Source: Pseudomonadota bacterium (GTDB lineage Bacteria > Pseudomonadota > Gammaproteobacteria > Burkholderiales > Burkholderiaceae_C). From it: 38,333 nt of DNA. Location of the stretch: positions 1 through 38,333 of the forward strand of contig CAUJHV010000052.1 of the NCBI GenBank assembly GCA_963205115.1, given 5' to 3'. Positions 1 to 7,318 of this stretch are shown here, piece by piece (positions within the stretch are counted from its first letter, which is position 1; every line of letters starts with the position of its first letter). The notes below the pieces were generated by a model. It saw nothing but the letters and a program-made list of their open reading frames with translations. It had not been told where the DNA came from and ran no database searches. Position numbers and translations under genes: made by a program.

Positions 1-562
1 GCGGCGCGGCCTCGAGGATTGCGAGCGCGCGCTCCATCCGTCCGCGGAAGTCCGGCACCAGCACCTCGATCTGCGTCGCGGGCGAGCGCTCGCGCACCGC
101 GCGGATGCAGTCGACGAAGTGCTGCGCGCCGCCGTCGCGCAAATCGTCGCGGTCGACGCTCGTGATCACGACATACGAAAGCCTCATCGCCGCGATCGTC
201 TTCGCGAGATTCGCGGGCTCGTCGGCATCGAGCGGCAGCGGTCGCCCGTGCCCGACGTCGCAGAACGGGCAGCGGCGCGTGCAGACGTCGCCCATGATCA
301 TGAACGTCGCAGTGCCCTTGCCGAAGCACTCGCCGATGTTGGGGCACGAGGCCTCTTCGCAGACCGTCACGAGACGGTTCTCGCGCAGGATGTTCTTGAT
401 CTCGTAGAAGCGAGTGGTCGGCGAACCGGCCTTGACGCGGATCCACTCCGGCTTCTTCAGGACTTCGGAAGCCTGCACGACCTTGATCGGGATGCGCGAG
501 GTCTTGGCCTGCGACTTCTGCTTGGCGCTGGGGTCGTAGGCGGGGGGCGTGGGCTCGGTCAT
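1..562 (-). CDS. lipA: Lipoyl synthase LipA, N-terminal part (gene runs off the window start)
   Basis: Radical-SAM enzyme that inserts two sulfurs into protein-bound octanoyl groups to make lipoate, acting after LipB. About 187 residues are visible, beginning MTEPTPPAYDP. The auxiliary-cluster cysteines appear in the stretch VCEEASCPNIGECF, followed by the radical-SAM motif CTRRCPFC (CxxxCxxC) and the downstream ITSVDRDDL segment, all diagnostic of LipA. The ATG at 560-562 gives the expected N-terminus; a GATAAT -10-like box lies at 590-595. lipB is upstream on the same strand across a 180-bp gap rich in small GC hairpins. The distal half of the visible part uses GCG and CTC codons more than neighbouring genes do (by eye). 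The C-terminal half is outside the window. Confidence 0.97.
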   Translation of the reverse strand, partial: MTEPTPPAYDPSAKQKSQAKTSRIPIKVVQASEVLKKPEWIRVKAGSPTTRFYEIKNILRENRLVTVCEEASCPNIGECFGKGTATFMIMGDVCTRRCPFCDVGHGRPLPLDADEPANLAKTIAAMRLSYVVITSVDRDDLRDGGAQHFVDCIRAVRERSPATQIEVLVPDFRGRMERALAILEAAP

Positions 563-617
563 GCGGGACACCGGAAACGGGTACGACCGATTATCCCGCC
601 GAGCACAAGGCCACAGC

Positions 618-742
618 CGCTCACCGGACTACCCTCCGCCCTGCGGGCTGCGGGCTGCGCGCTTGGGAACGGCCCGGCGCGCTCACTGGAGTACCTTCGC
701 GCTGCGCGATCCGGTATGAGCCCTTCGGGCGGCCGGGCGGGC
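618..742. repeat. REP-like cluster of small GC hairpins between lipB and lipA
   Basis: Two 16-base direct copies differ at two positions: CGCTCACCGGACTACC (618-633) and CGCTCACTGGAGTACC (680-695). Each is followed by a short GC-rich self-complementary stretch. A third hairpin, GCCC-TTCG-GGGC-like, lies just before the lipB stop codon. The bases GGCGGGCTCA that end the element also abut the stop codon of the DD-carboxypeptidase gene near 3457. This resembles dispersed intergenic repeats of Burkholderiales genomes. No open frame of interest is seen here. Confidence 0.4.
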
Positions 743-1411
743 TCATGGCGACAGCAGCACCTGCAGCCGATCCGCCAGCCGGCGGGCCACGTCATCCCAC
801 GTCGCGTCGACGCCCAGGCTGCGCAGGTCCACCGTACGCAGGCCCGCATAGCCACAGGGGTCGATGCGGGTGAACGGCTCCAGGTCCATGGCCACGTTCA
901 GCGCCAGGCCGTGGAAGCTGCAGTGGCGCGTCACCTTGATGCCCAGTGCAGCGATCTTGCCCAGGCCCACAAAGGGGTCTTCGCCGGGGGGTGTCGCGGG
1001 CAGCGGCGCGTGATCGAAAGGGTCCGCCAGACGCACATAGATGCCCGGCGCCGTGCGTACGCGGTGACCGGTCACGCCCAGTCCAGCCAGCACCTGGAGC
1101 ACGGACTCCTCCAATCGGTACACGTACTCCTTGACGTAGATGCGCAGGCGTCGAAGGTCCACCAGCGGGTAGGCCGTGACCTGGCCAGGGCCGTGGTACG
1201 TCACCTGCCCGCCTCGCTCGGTGCGCACGACCGGGATGTCGCCCGCGACCAGCACATGGCGGTCGCGCCCGGCGATGCCCTGCGTGAAGACCGAGTCGTG
1301 TTCGACCAGCCAGAGCTCGTCTTCGGACTCCGGCCCGCGCGCCTCGGTGAAGGCACGCATGCGCGCCTCGATGCCGTCATAGGGCTGTCGCCCCAACCAT
1401 CGCTCCTGCAT
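743..1411 (-). CDS. lipB: Octanoyltransferase LipB
   Basis: Transfers octanoyl from acyl carrier protein to lipoyl domains of 2-oxoacid dehydrogenases and GcvH in the cytoplasm; the product is the LipA substrate. The 222-residue length is normal. Seen: the RGGQVTYHGPGQ motif (His73), GLGKIAALGIKV with the conserved Lys152, and DPCGYAGL with the predicted nucleophile Cys186. The start is ATG at 1409-1411, with no Shine-Dalgarno sequence but a TAGACT box exactly 6 bases upstream, so a leaderless transcript is likely. lipA follows on the same strand. ybeD, its usual upstream neighbour, is separated from lipB by the inserted Sel1 gene, so lipB probably needs its own promoter. Confidence 0.96.
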   Translation of the reverse strand: MQERWLGRQPYDGIEARMRAFTEARGPESEDELWLVEHDSVFTQGIAGRDRHVLVAGDIPVVRTERGGQVTYHGPGQVTAYPLVDLRRLRIYVKEYVYRLEESVLQVLAGLGVTGHRVRTAPGIYVRLADPFDHAPLPATPPGEDPFVGLGKIAALGIKVTRHCSFHGLALNVAMDLEPFTRIDPCGYAGLRTVDLRSLGVDATWDDVARRLADRLQVLLSP

Positions 1412-1458
1412 GGCGTGAGTCTAGGTCTTCGACGCCGACCGGCCGTATGCTGGGGGTC
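1412..1458. promoter_or_regulatory. Divergent core promoters of lipB (-) and the Sel1 gene (+)
   Basis: The 47-bp gap holds two outward -10-like hexamers: TAGACT on the minus strand (1418-1423), 6 bases from the lipB ATG, and TATGCT on the plus strand (1446-1451), 7 bases from the ATG at 1459. Start sites would coincide with the start codons. No convincing -35 element was found for either. Confidence 0.45.
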
Positions 1459-2145
1459 ATGCGCATCCGACCGTTCCTGACCGCATCGCTGGCTTCGCTG
1501 GCGTGCATGACCGCCCTCGCCGCAGCACCCGCCACACCGGGCAGCGAGCCGGCGCTGGACCAGGCGCTGGCCATCTATTCACGCGGAGACTGGGCCACAG
1601 CCAAGGACGCCTTCGAGCGTTTGGCGCGGCTGGGCGTTCCCGCGGCCGACTACAACCTGGCGGTGATGCACCTGCGACGCGAGTTGCCCGACGCGTCGGT
1701 GCAGGAGGCCGTACGGCTGATGAGCCGTGCGGCCGAACACGGCTTCGTGACCGCCATGGTGGGCCTGGCCCAGTTGCACGAACGTGGCGAGATCGATGGC
1801 CGGCGCGATCTGGCCGCTGCGCACCGCTGGCACTTGCGTGCCGCGCAGGCCGGCAGTGCCGACGCCCAGGTCGAAGCCGCCACCGGCTATTACCTCGGCC
1901 GCGGCGTGGCGAAGGATCCGGCTGCTGCAGCGCACTGGTACCGCGAGGCCGCCAAACGCGGTGATGCGGGCGCGCAGTACCTGATCGCCTCCATGTACGA
2001 ATCCGGCTACGGCGTCGAGCGTGACCTGCGGATGGCGCGCCATTGGTATGCGCAATGCGCCCGGTCGGGCGATGTCGCCGCGCCCCTCAAGGTGCGCGAA
2101 CTGGACGCCCGGCTCGCTGCCGAACCGGCAGGCGCGCCTCAGTAG
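1459..2145 (+). CDS. Exported Sel1-like (TPR-type) repeat protein
   Basis: A 228-residue protein with a Sec-type signal peptide (MRIRPFLTASLASLACMTA, cleavage probably near ALAA). About five tandem Sel1-like helical repeats follow, with recognisable units such as AAAHWYREAAKRGDAGAQ and ARHWYAQCARSGDVAA. Such solenoids act as protein-protein interaction scaffolds, and a periplasmic role is inferred. The substrate or partner is unknown. An in-frame ATG lies 12 bases upstream (1447). The downstream ATG is preferred because the signal peptide starts there and a TATGCT box sits 7 bases before it. The gene is inserted on the opposite strand between ybeD and lipB, and ends 10 bp from the converging ybeD. 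Confidence 0.85.
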   Translation: MRIRPFLTASLASLACMTALAAAPATPGSEPALDQALAIYSRGDWATAKDAFERLARLGVPAADYNLAVMHLRRELPDASVQEAVRLMSRAAEHGFVTAMVGLAQLHERGEIDGRRDLAAAHRWHLRAAQAGSADAQVEAATGYYLGRGVAKDPAAAAHWYREAAKRGDAGAQYLIASMYESGYGVERDLRMARHWYAQCARSGDVAAPLKVRELDARLAAEPAGAPQ

Positions 2146-2155
2146 CCGGCTGCCG

Positions 2156-2434
2156 CTACAGCACCACCTTGACCATCGGGTGCGTGCTCAGGGTGCGGTA
2201 GATCTCGTCCAGCTGTTCCCGGCTCGTGGCCGTGATCGTGATGGTCACGCCGAGGTAATTGCCGGCACGGCTGGGCCGCGTTTCAACGGTCGACGCGTCG
2301 AAGGCCGGGTCGAAGCGGCGGGCCACGTCGACGATGGCCTCGACGAAACCCTCGGCCTTCACCCCCATCACCTTGATCGGAAAGGCGCTGGGGTACTCGA
2401 TCAAGCTTTCGCGGGCCGGCGGCGGGGATGTCAT
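2156..2434 (-). CDS. ybeD: YbeD/DUF493 family small regulator-like protein
   Basis: A 92-residue protein of the DUF493 (YbeD, UPF0250) family, an ACT-like alpha/beta fold. The characteristic blocks are YPSAFPIKVMG near residues 14-24, RPSRAGNYLGVTITI near 53-67, and YRTLSTHPMVKVVL at the C-terminus. Molecular function is unknown. The family is conserved between the DD-carboxypeptidase and lipB genes in many proteobacteria, which suggests a link to cell-envelope or lipoate metabolism, by context only. The start at the ATG of MTSPPPARES gives the family length. The transaminase gene ends 26 bp upstream, so the two are probably cotranscribed. Confidence 0.92.
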   Translation of the reverse strand: MTSPPPARESLIEYPSAFPIKVMGVKAEGFVEAIVDVARRFDPAFDASTVETRPSRAGNYLGVTITITATSREQLDEIYRTLSTHPMVKVVL

Positions 2435-2460
2435 GGCGATGGTGCCGGCGCTCGTCCGGC

Positions 2461-3342
2461 TCAGATGCACTGTTCGCGCTTGGCGCGCTGATAGGCCTCG
2501 TACAGCCGGCCATAGACCGGGCCGGGTCGGCCGCGCAACGCACCGTGGCCGACCGACTCGCCGTCGATGCGCGTGACCGCCAGGATCTCTTTCGTGGCCG
2601 AACTCAACAGCACCTCGTCGGCCGAGAGCACGTCGGCCTCCGGTATCGGGCGCAGGTTGTACGCGATGCCACACTCGTCGCACAGCTCGCGCAGCAACTC
2701 CACGCGGATTCCCTCGAGCACGTGTTCGCTCTTGGGCGCGCCAAGCAGTGCGCCTTCGTGTACCACCCACACGTTGCTCGCCGCCGCTTCCGTGAGATAG
2801 CCGTCGCGGAACATGATGGTCTCCAGCGCGCCCACATCGGCCGAGATCTGGCGGGCCAGCACATTGCCCAGCAGCGAGATGCTCTTGATGTCGCCACGCT
2901 CCCAGCGGAAGTCGCGCGCCGTCACGCAGGCCACGCCCTGGTGCCGCTGCTCCGCGGTCGGGCTCTTCATCGGGTTGCTCATCATGAACACCGTGGGCGT
3001 CACGTCCTTGGGCATCGCGTGGTCGCGCGGGGCCACGCCGCGCGTCACCTGGATGTAGACAACCTGGTCGTCGGCGCCGTGCTGTTCGGCCAGCGACGCC
3101 ACGAGCGGCCGGATGCGTTCCAGCCATTGCTCGCGGCTGTACGGGTTCGCGATGCGGACCTTGGACAGGCTGCGGTCCAGGCGCGCCATGTGCTCGTCGA
3201 AGCGGAACAGCCGCCGGCCGTAGACCGGCACGACTTCGTAGATGCCGTCCCCGAACAGGAAGCCGCGGTCCAGCACGGACACCTGCGCCAGGTGCAAGGG
3301 CGTGAACTGTCCGTTCAGATAGCACATCGGGTCGGGAGTCAT
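2461..3342 (-). CDS. dat: PLP-dependent D-amino-acid transaminase (class IV)
   Basis: A 293-residue fold-type IV aminotransferase related to D-alanine aminotransferase and IlvE. Seen: the N-terminal LDRGFLFGDGIYEVVPVY block typical of D-amino-acid transaminases, the PLP Schiff-base lysine in GDIKSISLLGN (Lys153), and the cofactor-binding segment GYLTEAAASNVWVV. The likely reaction is interconversion of D-alanine and D-glutamate with their 2-oxoacids. The context supports this because a D-Ala-D-Ala carboxypeptidase gene lies directly upstream. The start at MTPDPMCYLNGQF matches the family; 20 extra upstream codons are open but not family-like. A branched-chain aminotransferase role is a weaker alternative. 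Confidence 0.88.
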   Translation of the reverse strand: MTPDPMCYLNGQFTPLHLAQVSVLDRGFLFGDGIYEVVPVYGRRLFRFDEHMARLDRSLSKVRIANPYSREQWLERIRPLVASLAEQHGADDQVVYIQVTRGVAPRDHAMPKDVTPTVFMMSNPMKSPTAEQRHQGVACVTARDFRWERGDIKSISLLGNVLARQISADVGALETIMFRDGYLTEAAASNVWVVHEGALLGAPKSEHVLEGIRVELLRELCDECGIAYNLRPIPEADVLSADEVLLSSATKEILAVTRIDGESVGHGALRGRPGPVYGRLYEAYQRAKREQCI

Positions 3343-3456
3343 GGCGCGTTCGCTCACTGGCGTTGATCGGGATTGCTGGGACGCGGGTTCAAACAGAAGC
3401 ATACGCCCCGGCGCGGCGCGGCTGGCCGCAGGCTGCGGTCGGGTCGTCTGGCGGGC

Positions 3457-4611
3457 TCACTTCAGCCACAGTCTCATGGCGTCCCAGGCGCGGCCAAAGA
3501 TGCCCGCCAATTCGACCGGCTGCTGCACCACCAGCGGCACCGAAGCCAGGGCCGCACCAGAGGCCGACGTGACCTTGATGGTGCCCACGCGTTGCCCCTT
3601 GGCCAGCGGCGCCACCAGCGGATCGGTGCGCTCGATGACCGTCTTGACCTGGGCACCCTCGCCCTTGGGAACGGTGACGAACACACCGCCGGGGTCGGCG
3701 GCACCCAGCGCCACCTCGGCTGTCTGCCCCTTCCATACCGGCACGTTCGCCACCGCCTTGTTGCCGTCGAACAGCTTCACCGCGTCCCAGGCCTGATAAC
3801 CCCAATTCAGCAGCTTCTGGCTCTCGGAGGCCCGCGCGTCGGCGGATGCCGTGCCCATCACCACGCTGAGCAATCGGCGCTTGCCATTGGGCATGTCGCG
3901 CGACGCGCTGGCCACCAGGCAATACCCGGCCGCTTCGGTGAAGCCGGTCTTCATGCCATCGACCGACGGGTCACGGCCCAACAGCAGGTTTCGGTTGTCC
4001 TGCTTGATGTTGTTGAAGGTGTACTGGCGGATTGCGTAGTACGGGTAGAAGGAGGGGTGTTCGATGATGATGCGCGAGGCCATCATCGCCACATCACGCG
4101 CGCTGACCTGGTGCCCGGGCTCGGTCAGGCCCGTGACGTTCTTGAACGCGGTGTTCTTCAGGCTCCAGGCCTGGGCCTGGCGGTTCATCATCGCGACGAA
4201 GGCTTCGACGCTGCCCGCGACACCTTCGGCCAGCACCACGGCCGCATCGTTGCCGCTCTGCACGATCATGCCCTTGAGCAGTTCGTCCACCTTGGGTGCC
4301 ATGCGGGGCTCGACGAACATCAGCGAGCCGCCGCCCTTGCGCTCGGCCCAGGCGCGCGCCGAGACCGGCAGGGTCTGCTCCAGCGTCAGCTTCTTGTCGC
4401 GCAGCGCATTGAAGACCAGGTAGGCGGTCATCAGCTTGGTCAATGACGCCGGGTCCGCTGGCGTGTCGGCATCGCGCTCGGCCAGGGTCTGATTGCTGGC
4501 CAGGTCCAGCAGGATGTACTGGCGCGCCGCGATTTCCGGCGGTTGCGGCACCTGGGCCTGGACGGAGGAAACCGCCATGAGGCCGGCAATCAACAAGGAA
4601 AAGAATCGCAT
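3457..4611 (-). CDS. dacC: D-alanyl-D-alanine carboxypeptidase, PBP5/6 type
   Basis: A periplasmic serine peptidase (S11 family) of 384 residues that trims the terminal D-Ala of peptidoglycan stem peptides. There is a signal peptide at residues 1-20 (MRFFSLLIAGLMAVSSVQA). The three penicillin-binding motifs are complete: SLTK at 56-59 with nucleophile Ser56, SGN in IVQSGNDAAVV, and KTG in VDGMKTGFTEAAG. A C-terminal beta domain ends in an amphipathic helix (AWDAMRLWLK) of the type that anchors PBP5 to the inner membrane. The hydrolase gene ends 10 bp upstream; the transaminase gene starts 114 bp downstream. Which DacA/C/D paralogue this corresponds to cannot be decided here. Confidence 0.94.
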   Translation of the reverse strand: MRFFSLLIAGLMAVSSVQAQVPQPPEIAARQYILLDLASNQTLAERDADTPADPASLTKLMTAYLVFNALRDKKLTLEQTLPVSARAWAERKGGGSLMFVEPRMAPKVDELLKGMIVQSGNDAAVVLAEGVAGSVEAFVAMMNRQAQAWSLKNTAFKNVTGLTEPGHQVSARDVAMMASRIIIEHPSFYPYYAIRQYTFNNIKQDNRNLLLGRDPSVDGMKTGFTEAAGYCLVASASRDMPNGKRRLLSVVMGTASADARASESQKLLNWGYQAWDAVKLFDGNKAVANVPVWKGQTAEVALGAADPGGVFVTVPKGEGAQVKTVIERTDPLVAPLAKGQRVGTIKVTSASGAALASVPLVVQQPVELAGIFGRAWDAMRLWLK

Positions 4612-4621
4612 GGCTCTTCGA

Positions 4622-5242
4622 TCAAGGATGGCAGCAGGTCAACACGATCTGCTTGAGCGTGCCCAGCTGCCCATGGAAAAAGTGCCCGACACCCGGTACA
4701 ACGGTGACGGGCAGCACCTGTGGCCGCGCCCAATCGAGCACGGCTGACAGCGGCACGACCTCATCGTGCTCGCCGTGAATGACCGACGTGCGCGCGACGT
4801 CGACGGGCGCGGGTTGAAAGTTCTGGACTGCAGGACCCACGAGCACCAGATGGCTGGCGCGTGCGTCTTCCGGCTGGCGCGCGGCCACGTGCGTCGCCAC
4901 GTAGGCACCGAAGGAAAATCCGCCCAGCACCAACGTTTCACCTGACTGGCGGCTGGCGGACACCACGGCGCACGCATCGTCGATCTCGCCGCGCCCGTCG
5001 TCCCACTGCCCTTGCGAGCCGCCCACGCCGCGGAAATTGAATCGCACCGTGCGCCAGCCCCGCTGCAGCCAGCTGCGTGCCAGGGTCTGCACGACCTTGT
5101 TGTCCATGGTGCCGCCGTGCTGCGGATGCGGGTGGCAGATGACGACCAGCCCGGCCGGCGCCACGCCGTCGGGCTCGTCGAGCGCGCAGTCAATATCGCC
5201 GGCGGGTCCTTGCACCGTGAAGCGGCGCGTGCGCGGATTCAT
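4622..5242 (-). CDS. Alpha/beta hydrolase of the YhcO/dienelactone-hydrolase-like type
   Basis: A 206-residue cytoplasmic alpha/beta hydrolase. Seen: the HPHPQHGGTMDNKVV oxyanion-loop region, the nucleophile elbow GGFSFGAY (Ser110), a candidate acid in HGEHDEVVP (Asp160), and a catalytic histidine in GVGHFFHG (His187). This subfamily is widespread in proteobacteria and largely uncharacterised; esterase activity is an inference. It begins 6 bp after the ferredoxin stop codon and ends 10 bp before the carboxypeptidase start, so it is internal to an operon. No signal peptide is visible. Confidence 0.88.
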   Translation of the reverse strand: MNPRTRRFTVQGPAGDIDCALDEPDGVAPAGLVVICHPHPQHGGTMDNKVVQTLARSWLQRGWRTVRFNFRGVGGSQGQWDDGRGEIDDACAVVSASRQSGETLVLGGFSFGAYVATHVAARQPEDARASHLVLVGPAVQNFQPAPVDVARTSVIHGEHDEVVPLSAVLDWARPQVLPVTVVPGVGHFFHGQLGTLKQIVLTCCHP

Positions 5243-5248
5243 TGCTGA

Positions 5249-5572
5249 TCAGCGGCCGACGTCAGGCGCCAGCTTCAGGCGTTCGACCGGCCGTCCGTCG
5301 ACCAGGTGCGATTGCACGATCTCGTCGATGTCGGCCTTGTCCACATACGTGTACCAGACCGCTTCCGGGTAGACCACGGCCACCGGCCCGCCGGCACAGC
5401 GGTCGAGGCAGCCGGCCTTGTTCACGCGCACCCCGCCGGGGCCCGCCAACCCAGCCGCCTTCACGCGGGACTTGCAGTGGTCGAAGGCCGCTTGTGCATC
5501 GTGCTGCGCGCAGGCGGCCTCGTTGTCTCGCTGATTGAGGCAGAAGAAGATGTGATGGCGGTAATAGCTCAT
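5249..5572 (-). CDS. Thioredoxin-fold [2Fe-2S] ferredoxin
   Basis: A 107-residue thioredoxin-like [2Fe-2S] protein (related to the NuoE C-terminal domain). Putative cluster ligands are Cys11 and Cys21 near the N-terminus, plus Cys55 and Cys59 in NKAGCLDRCAGGP. The segment GPVAVVYPEAVWYTYVD is typical of the family. It is probably a small cytoplasmic electron carrier with unknown partners. The ATG is preceded at exactly 6 bases by TACAAT, so an internal leaderless promoter may serve it although VanZ ends only 22 bp upstream. Its grouping with hemJ may be meaningful for haem or redox metabolism but is not proof. Confidence 0.9.
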   Translation of the reverse strand: MSYYRHHIFFCLNQRDNEAACAQHDAQAAFDHCKSRVKAAGLAGPGGVRVNKAGCLDRCAGGPVAVVYPEAVWYTYVDKADIDEIVQSHLVDGRPVERLKLAPDVGR

Positions 5573-5578
5573 CGCCGA

Positions 5579-5584
5579 ATTGTA
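5579..5584 (-). promoter_or_regulatory. -10-like TACAAT six bases before the ferredoxin ATG
   Basis: TACAAT on the minus strand matches TATAAT at five of six positions. The start site it predicts coincides with the ATG, giving a leaderless message. No -35 element is evident. Confidence 0.4.
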
Positions 5585-5594
5585 GGCAGCCGCC

Positions 5595-6707
5595 TCAGCG
5601 CGGGCCGCGGCCCAGTTGGGAGACCAGCCAGGCAATGGCCGCGTAGGGCCATAACAGCCCGATCCACTGCGCCAGGCCATGGAAGCGGATGAAGCGCCCC
5701 TGCTCCCAGCCGTGCAGGCTGGCCGCATAGTAGGGATCTGCCGGCCCATCGTTGACGATCACGACCATCGCCGTCAGCGCCACGAGCCCGGCCGCCGCCG
5801 ACAGCCGCGGCCCCGCCAGGGCCAAGGCACAGCCCAGGGCGGCCGCCAGCAGCAAGGTCCGCATCGTGGACGGCGTCACCCAGGTCAGTGCGTGGTCGGG
5901 ACCGAAATTCAGCGCCGTCGACAGGGTCATGACGGCCATGGCCATCGCAAATGCCACGGGCGCCAGAAGCCAGCGCCGCCAGCCCGGCCGCGTCACCACC
6001 GCCGCGACCAGGCACGGGGCCAGAAGGCCGAAGGCGGTCACCAGCGTCTCTCGCACCTGGGACAACGGTGGCCGCGCCCGTGCAGCCTCGCCGACCAGGC
6101 CTGTCACATTCGCCTCCACGGGTGTGCCGGCCACGGCCCAGGCGAGAAAATCCCGCCATTCGGGGCCCAGCTGGCCCAGGCCCAGCGGTACCGGCGTCGG
6201 AAACAGCAGGCCCCAAGGCCAGATCAACACCAGGAAAACCGCTGCGCTGCTTTGCGGCACGAACCAGCGCTCACGCACGCGCCGCCACAGATCGAGCAGG
6301 CCGACAACCTGCGCCAGCCAGGCCAGCGCAGCGCCTGACAGGGCGCCCAGGACATTGCACACCCAGTCGCGCAGCGACGGAAAGCGCTGCGGAATGAAGT
6401 GCTGCAGCACTTCCAGGCCGTACGACACACACGCCGGAACCAAGGTGGATATGAGCGCGGCCGCGCCCAGCGAGCCGCCGCTGCGCACCGTCATGGCAAA
6501 CAGCATCGCGCCAAACGGCGCATAGCCCAGCAGGTTGGACCACTCGTCGAACCGATTGCGCCATGGCGCCCATTGCAGCTGCAGGACCTCGCTGGCCTGC
6601 GCACCCGCAGGCCAGCGCCAGCCCTCGAACGGGTACAGACTCGCGTAGACCAGCAGCAGCAGGTAGATGCCCGCCAAGAGCCCTGCCAGGCTGCGATGCG
6701 CCCGCAT
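5595..6707 (-). CDS. VanZ-family multi-spanning membrane protein (copy 1)
   Basis: A 370-residue integral membrane protein. The first ~150 residues match the VanZ pattern: an opening helix ending in YASLYPFEGW, an N-x-x-G-Y-A-P-F-G block (SNLLGYAPFGAML), and SYGLEVLQHFIPQRFPSLRD followed by NVLGALSG. The rest adds about five or six more hydrophobic helices. VanZ proteins affect glycopeptide sensitivity in Gram-positives; the role of the long proteobacterial forms is unknown. The ATG follows the hemJ stop codon directly (TGAATG), so translation is probably coupled. A paralogue lies at 15761-16987. Confidence 0.85.
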   Translation of the reverse strand: MRAHRSLAGLLAGIYLLLLVYASLYPFEGWRWPAGAQASEVLQLQWAPWRNRFDEWSNLLGYAPFGAMLFAMTVRSGGSLGAAALISTLVPACVSYGLEVLQHFIPQRFPSLRDWVCNVLGALSGAALAWLAQVVGLLDLWRRVRERWFVPQSSAAVFLVLIWPWGLLFPTPVPLGLGQLGPEWRDFLAWAVAGTPVEANVTGLVGEAARARPPLSQVRETLVTAFGLLAPCLVAAVVTRPGWRRWLLAPVAFAMAMAVMTLSTALNFGPDHALTWVTPSTMRTLLLAAALGCALALAGPRLSAAAGLVALTAMVVIVNDGPADPYYAASLHGWEQGRFIRFHGLAQWIGLLWPYAAIAWLVSQLGRGPR

Positions 6708-7148
6708 TCAGAACGGCTTCAACACCACCAGCACGACGGTGCCGGCAAAGGCGAGCACGCTGACCTCGTTGTAGACCCGGAACCAGCGGTGGCTGCGGCG
6801 ATTGGTGCCCCGCTCGAACGTGCCCAGCAGCCGGCGGCACACGAAGTGATAGGCCACGGCCGCCAGCACCAGCAACAGCTTGGCATCCATCCAGCCGGTA
6901 CCCGGGCCACGACCCACGCCATAGCCCAGCCACAGCACCAGGCCCAGCGCCAGCGCCGGTACCATCAGCAAGCTGCCGAAGCGGTAGAGCTTGCGTGACA
7001 TCATCAACAGCCGCTCGTGTTCGGCCACACTGCCTGCCGGCACCATCGCCAGATTCACCAGCAGGCGGGGCAGATAGAACAGTTCGGCGAACCAACTCGC
7101 CACGAACACGATGTGAAATGCCTTGACCCAGAGATAGGCAGAATCCAT
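6708..7148 (-). CDS. hemJ: Protoporphyrinogen IX oxidase HemJ
   Basis: A 146-residue membrane protein with four predicted helices, of the HemJ/CopD-like family that oxidises protoporphyrinogen IX to protoporphyrin IX. The N-terminal signature WVKAFHIVFVASWFAELFYLPR contains the conserved His12; MDAKLLLVLAAVAYH carries the conserved Lys90; the C-terminal VYNEVSVL block is also typical. It lies back-to-back with hemB, another haem-biosynthesis gene, which strengthens the call. The ATG at 7146-7148 has GATAAT exactly 6 bases upstream and no Shine-Dalgarno sequence. It heads the long minus-strand operon. Confidence 0.93.
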   Translation of the reverse strand: MDSAYLWVKAFHIVFVASWFAELFYLPRLLVNLAMVPAGSVAEHERLLMMSRKLYRFGSLLMVPALALGLVLWLGYGVGRGPGTGWMDAKLLLVLAAVAYHFVCRRLLGTFERGTNRRSHRWFRVYNEVSVLAFAGTVVLVVLKPF

Positions 7149-7154
7149 GGCGGC

Positions 7155-7160
7155 ATTATC
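7155..7160 (-). promoter_or_regulatory. -10-like GATAAT six bases before the hemJ ATG
   Basis: GATAAT matches the sigma-70 -10 consensus at five of six positions and predicts a start site at the ATG itself. A good -35 element is not visible. It lies about 40 bp downstream of the small-RNA terminator, so hemJ would be transcribed independently of that RNA. Confidence 0.42.
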
Positions 7161-7202
7161 GCGTTACGGACTTCATGCGGCAGGATGTCACGAAACGGCG
7201 AT

Positions 7203-7231
7203 AAAAAGGGCCCCAGCCGAGGCTGGGGCCC
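7203..7231 (-). terminator. Rho-independent terminator of the candidate small RNA
   Basis: GGGCCCCAGCC (7208-7218) and GGCTGGGGCCC (7221-7231) are perfectly complementary, giving at least a 10-bp GC stem with a CGAG-type tetraloop. On the minus strand it is followed at once by five U residues (7207-7203). On the plus strand no U-tract follows, so termination is directional. Confidence 0.85.
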
Positions 7232-7311
7232 GCAAGCCTTATCGCTGTCATCACGCTAAGGCACCTGCTCAGGGAGGAAAAGCAGGGGACGACAGCCAAA
7301 AGCTATCATCC
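7203..7311 (-). ncRNA. Candidate four-hairpin small RNA with an anti-Shine-Dalgarno loop
   Basis: The predicted ~109-nt transcript starts at a G near 7311 and ends in the U-tract at 7207-7203. Four hairpins tile it almost without gaps. H1 (7310-7288) pairs GATGATAGC with GCTGTCGTC around a UUUUG loop and contains two U-G pairs. H2 (7286-7264) pairs CCTGCT with AGCAGG and exposes the loop UUUCCUCCCUG, which contains CCUCC. H3 (7262-7236) closes with GCCUUA/UAAGGC. H4 is the terminator. The U-G pairs of H1 become A-C mismatches in a plus-strand transcript, so the minus strand is the folded RNA. The 5' end predicted from the promoter falls one base before H1. Function is unknown; the CCUCC loop suggests base pairing with ribosome-binding sites. 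A known Rfam family cannot be excluded. Confidence 0.72.
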
Positions 7312-7318
7312 AAAATCA

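Noticed and set aside
119..1480. Plus-strand frame spanning lipA and lipB
   Set aside because: It lies antisense to two well-supported genes and has no recognisable domain.
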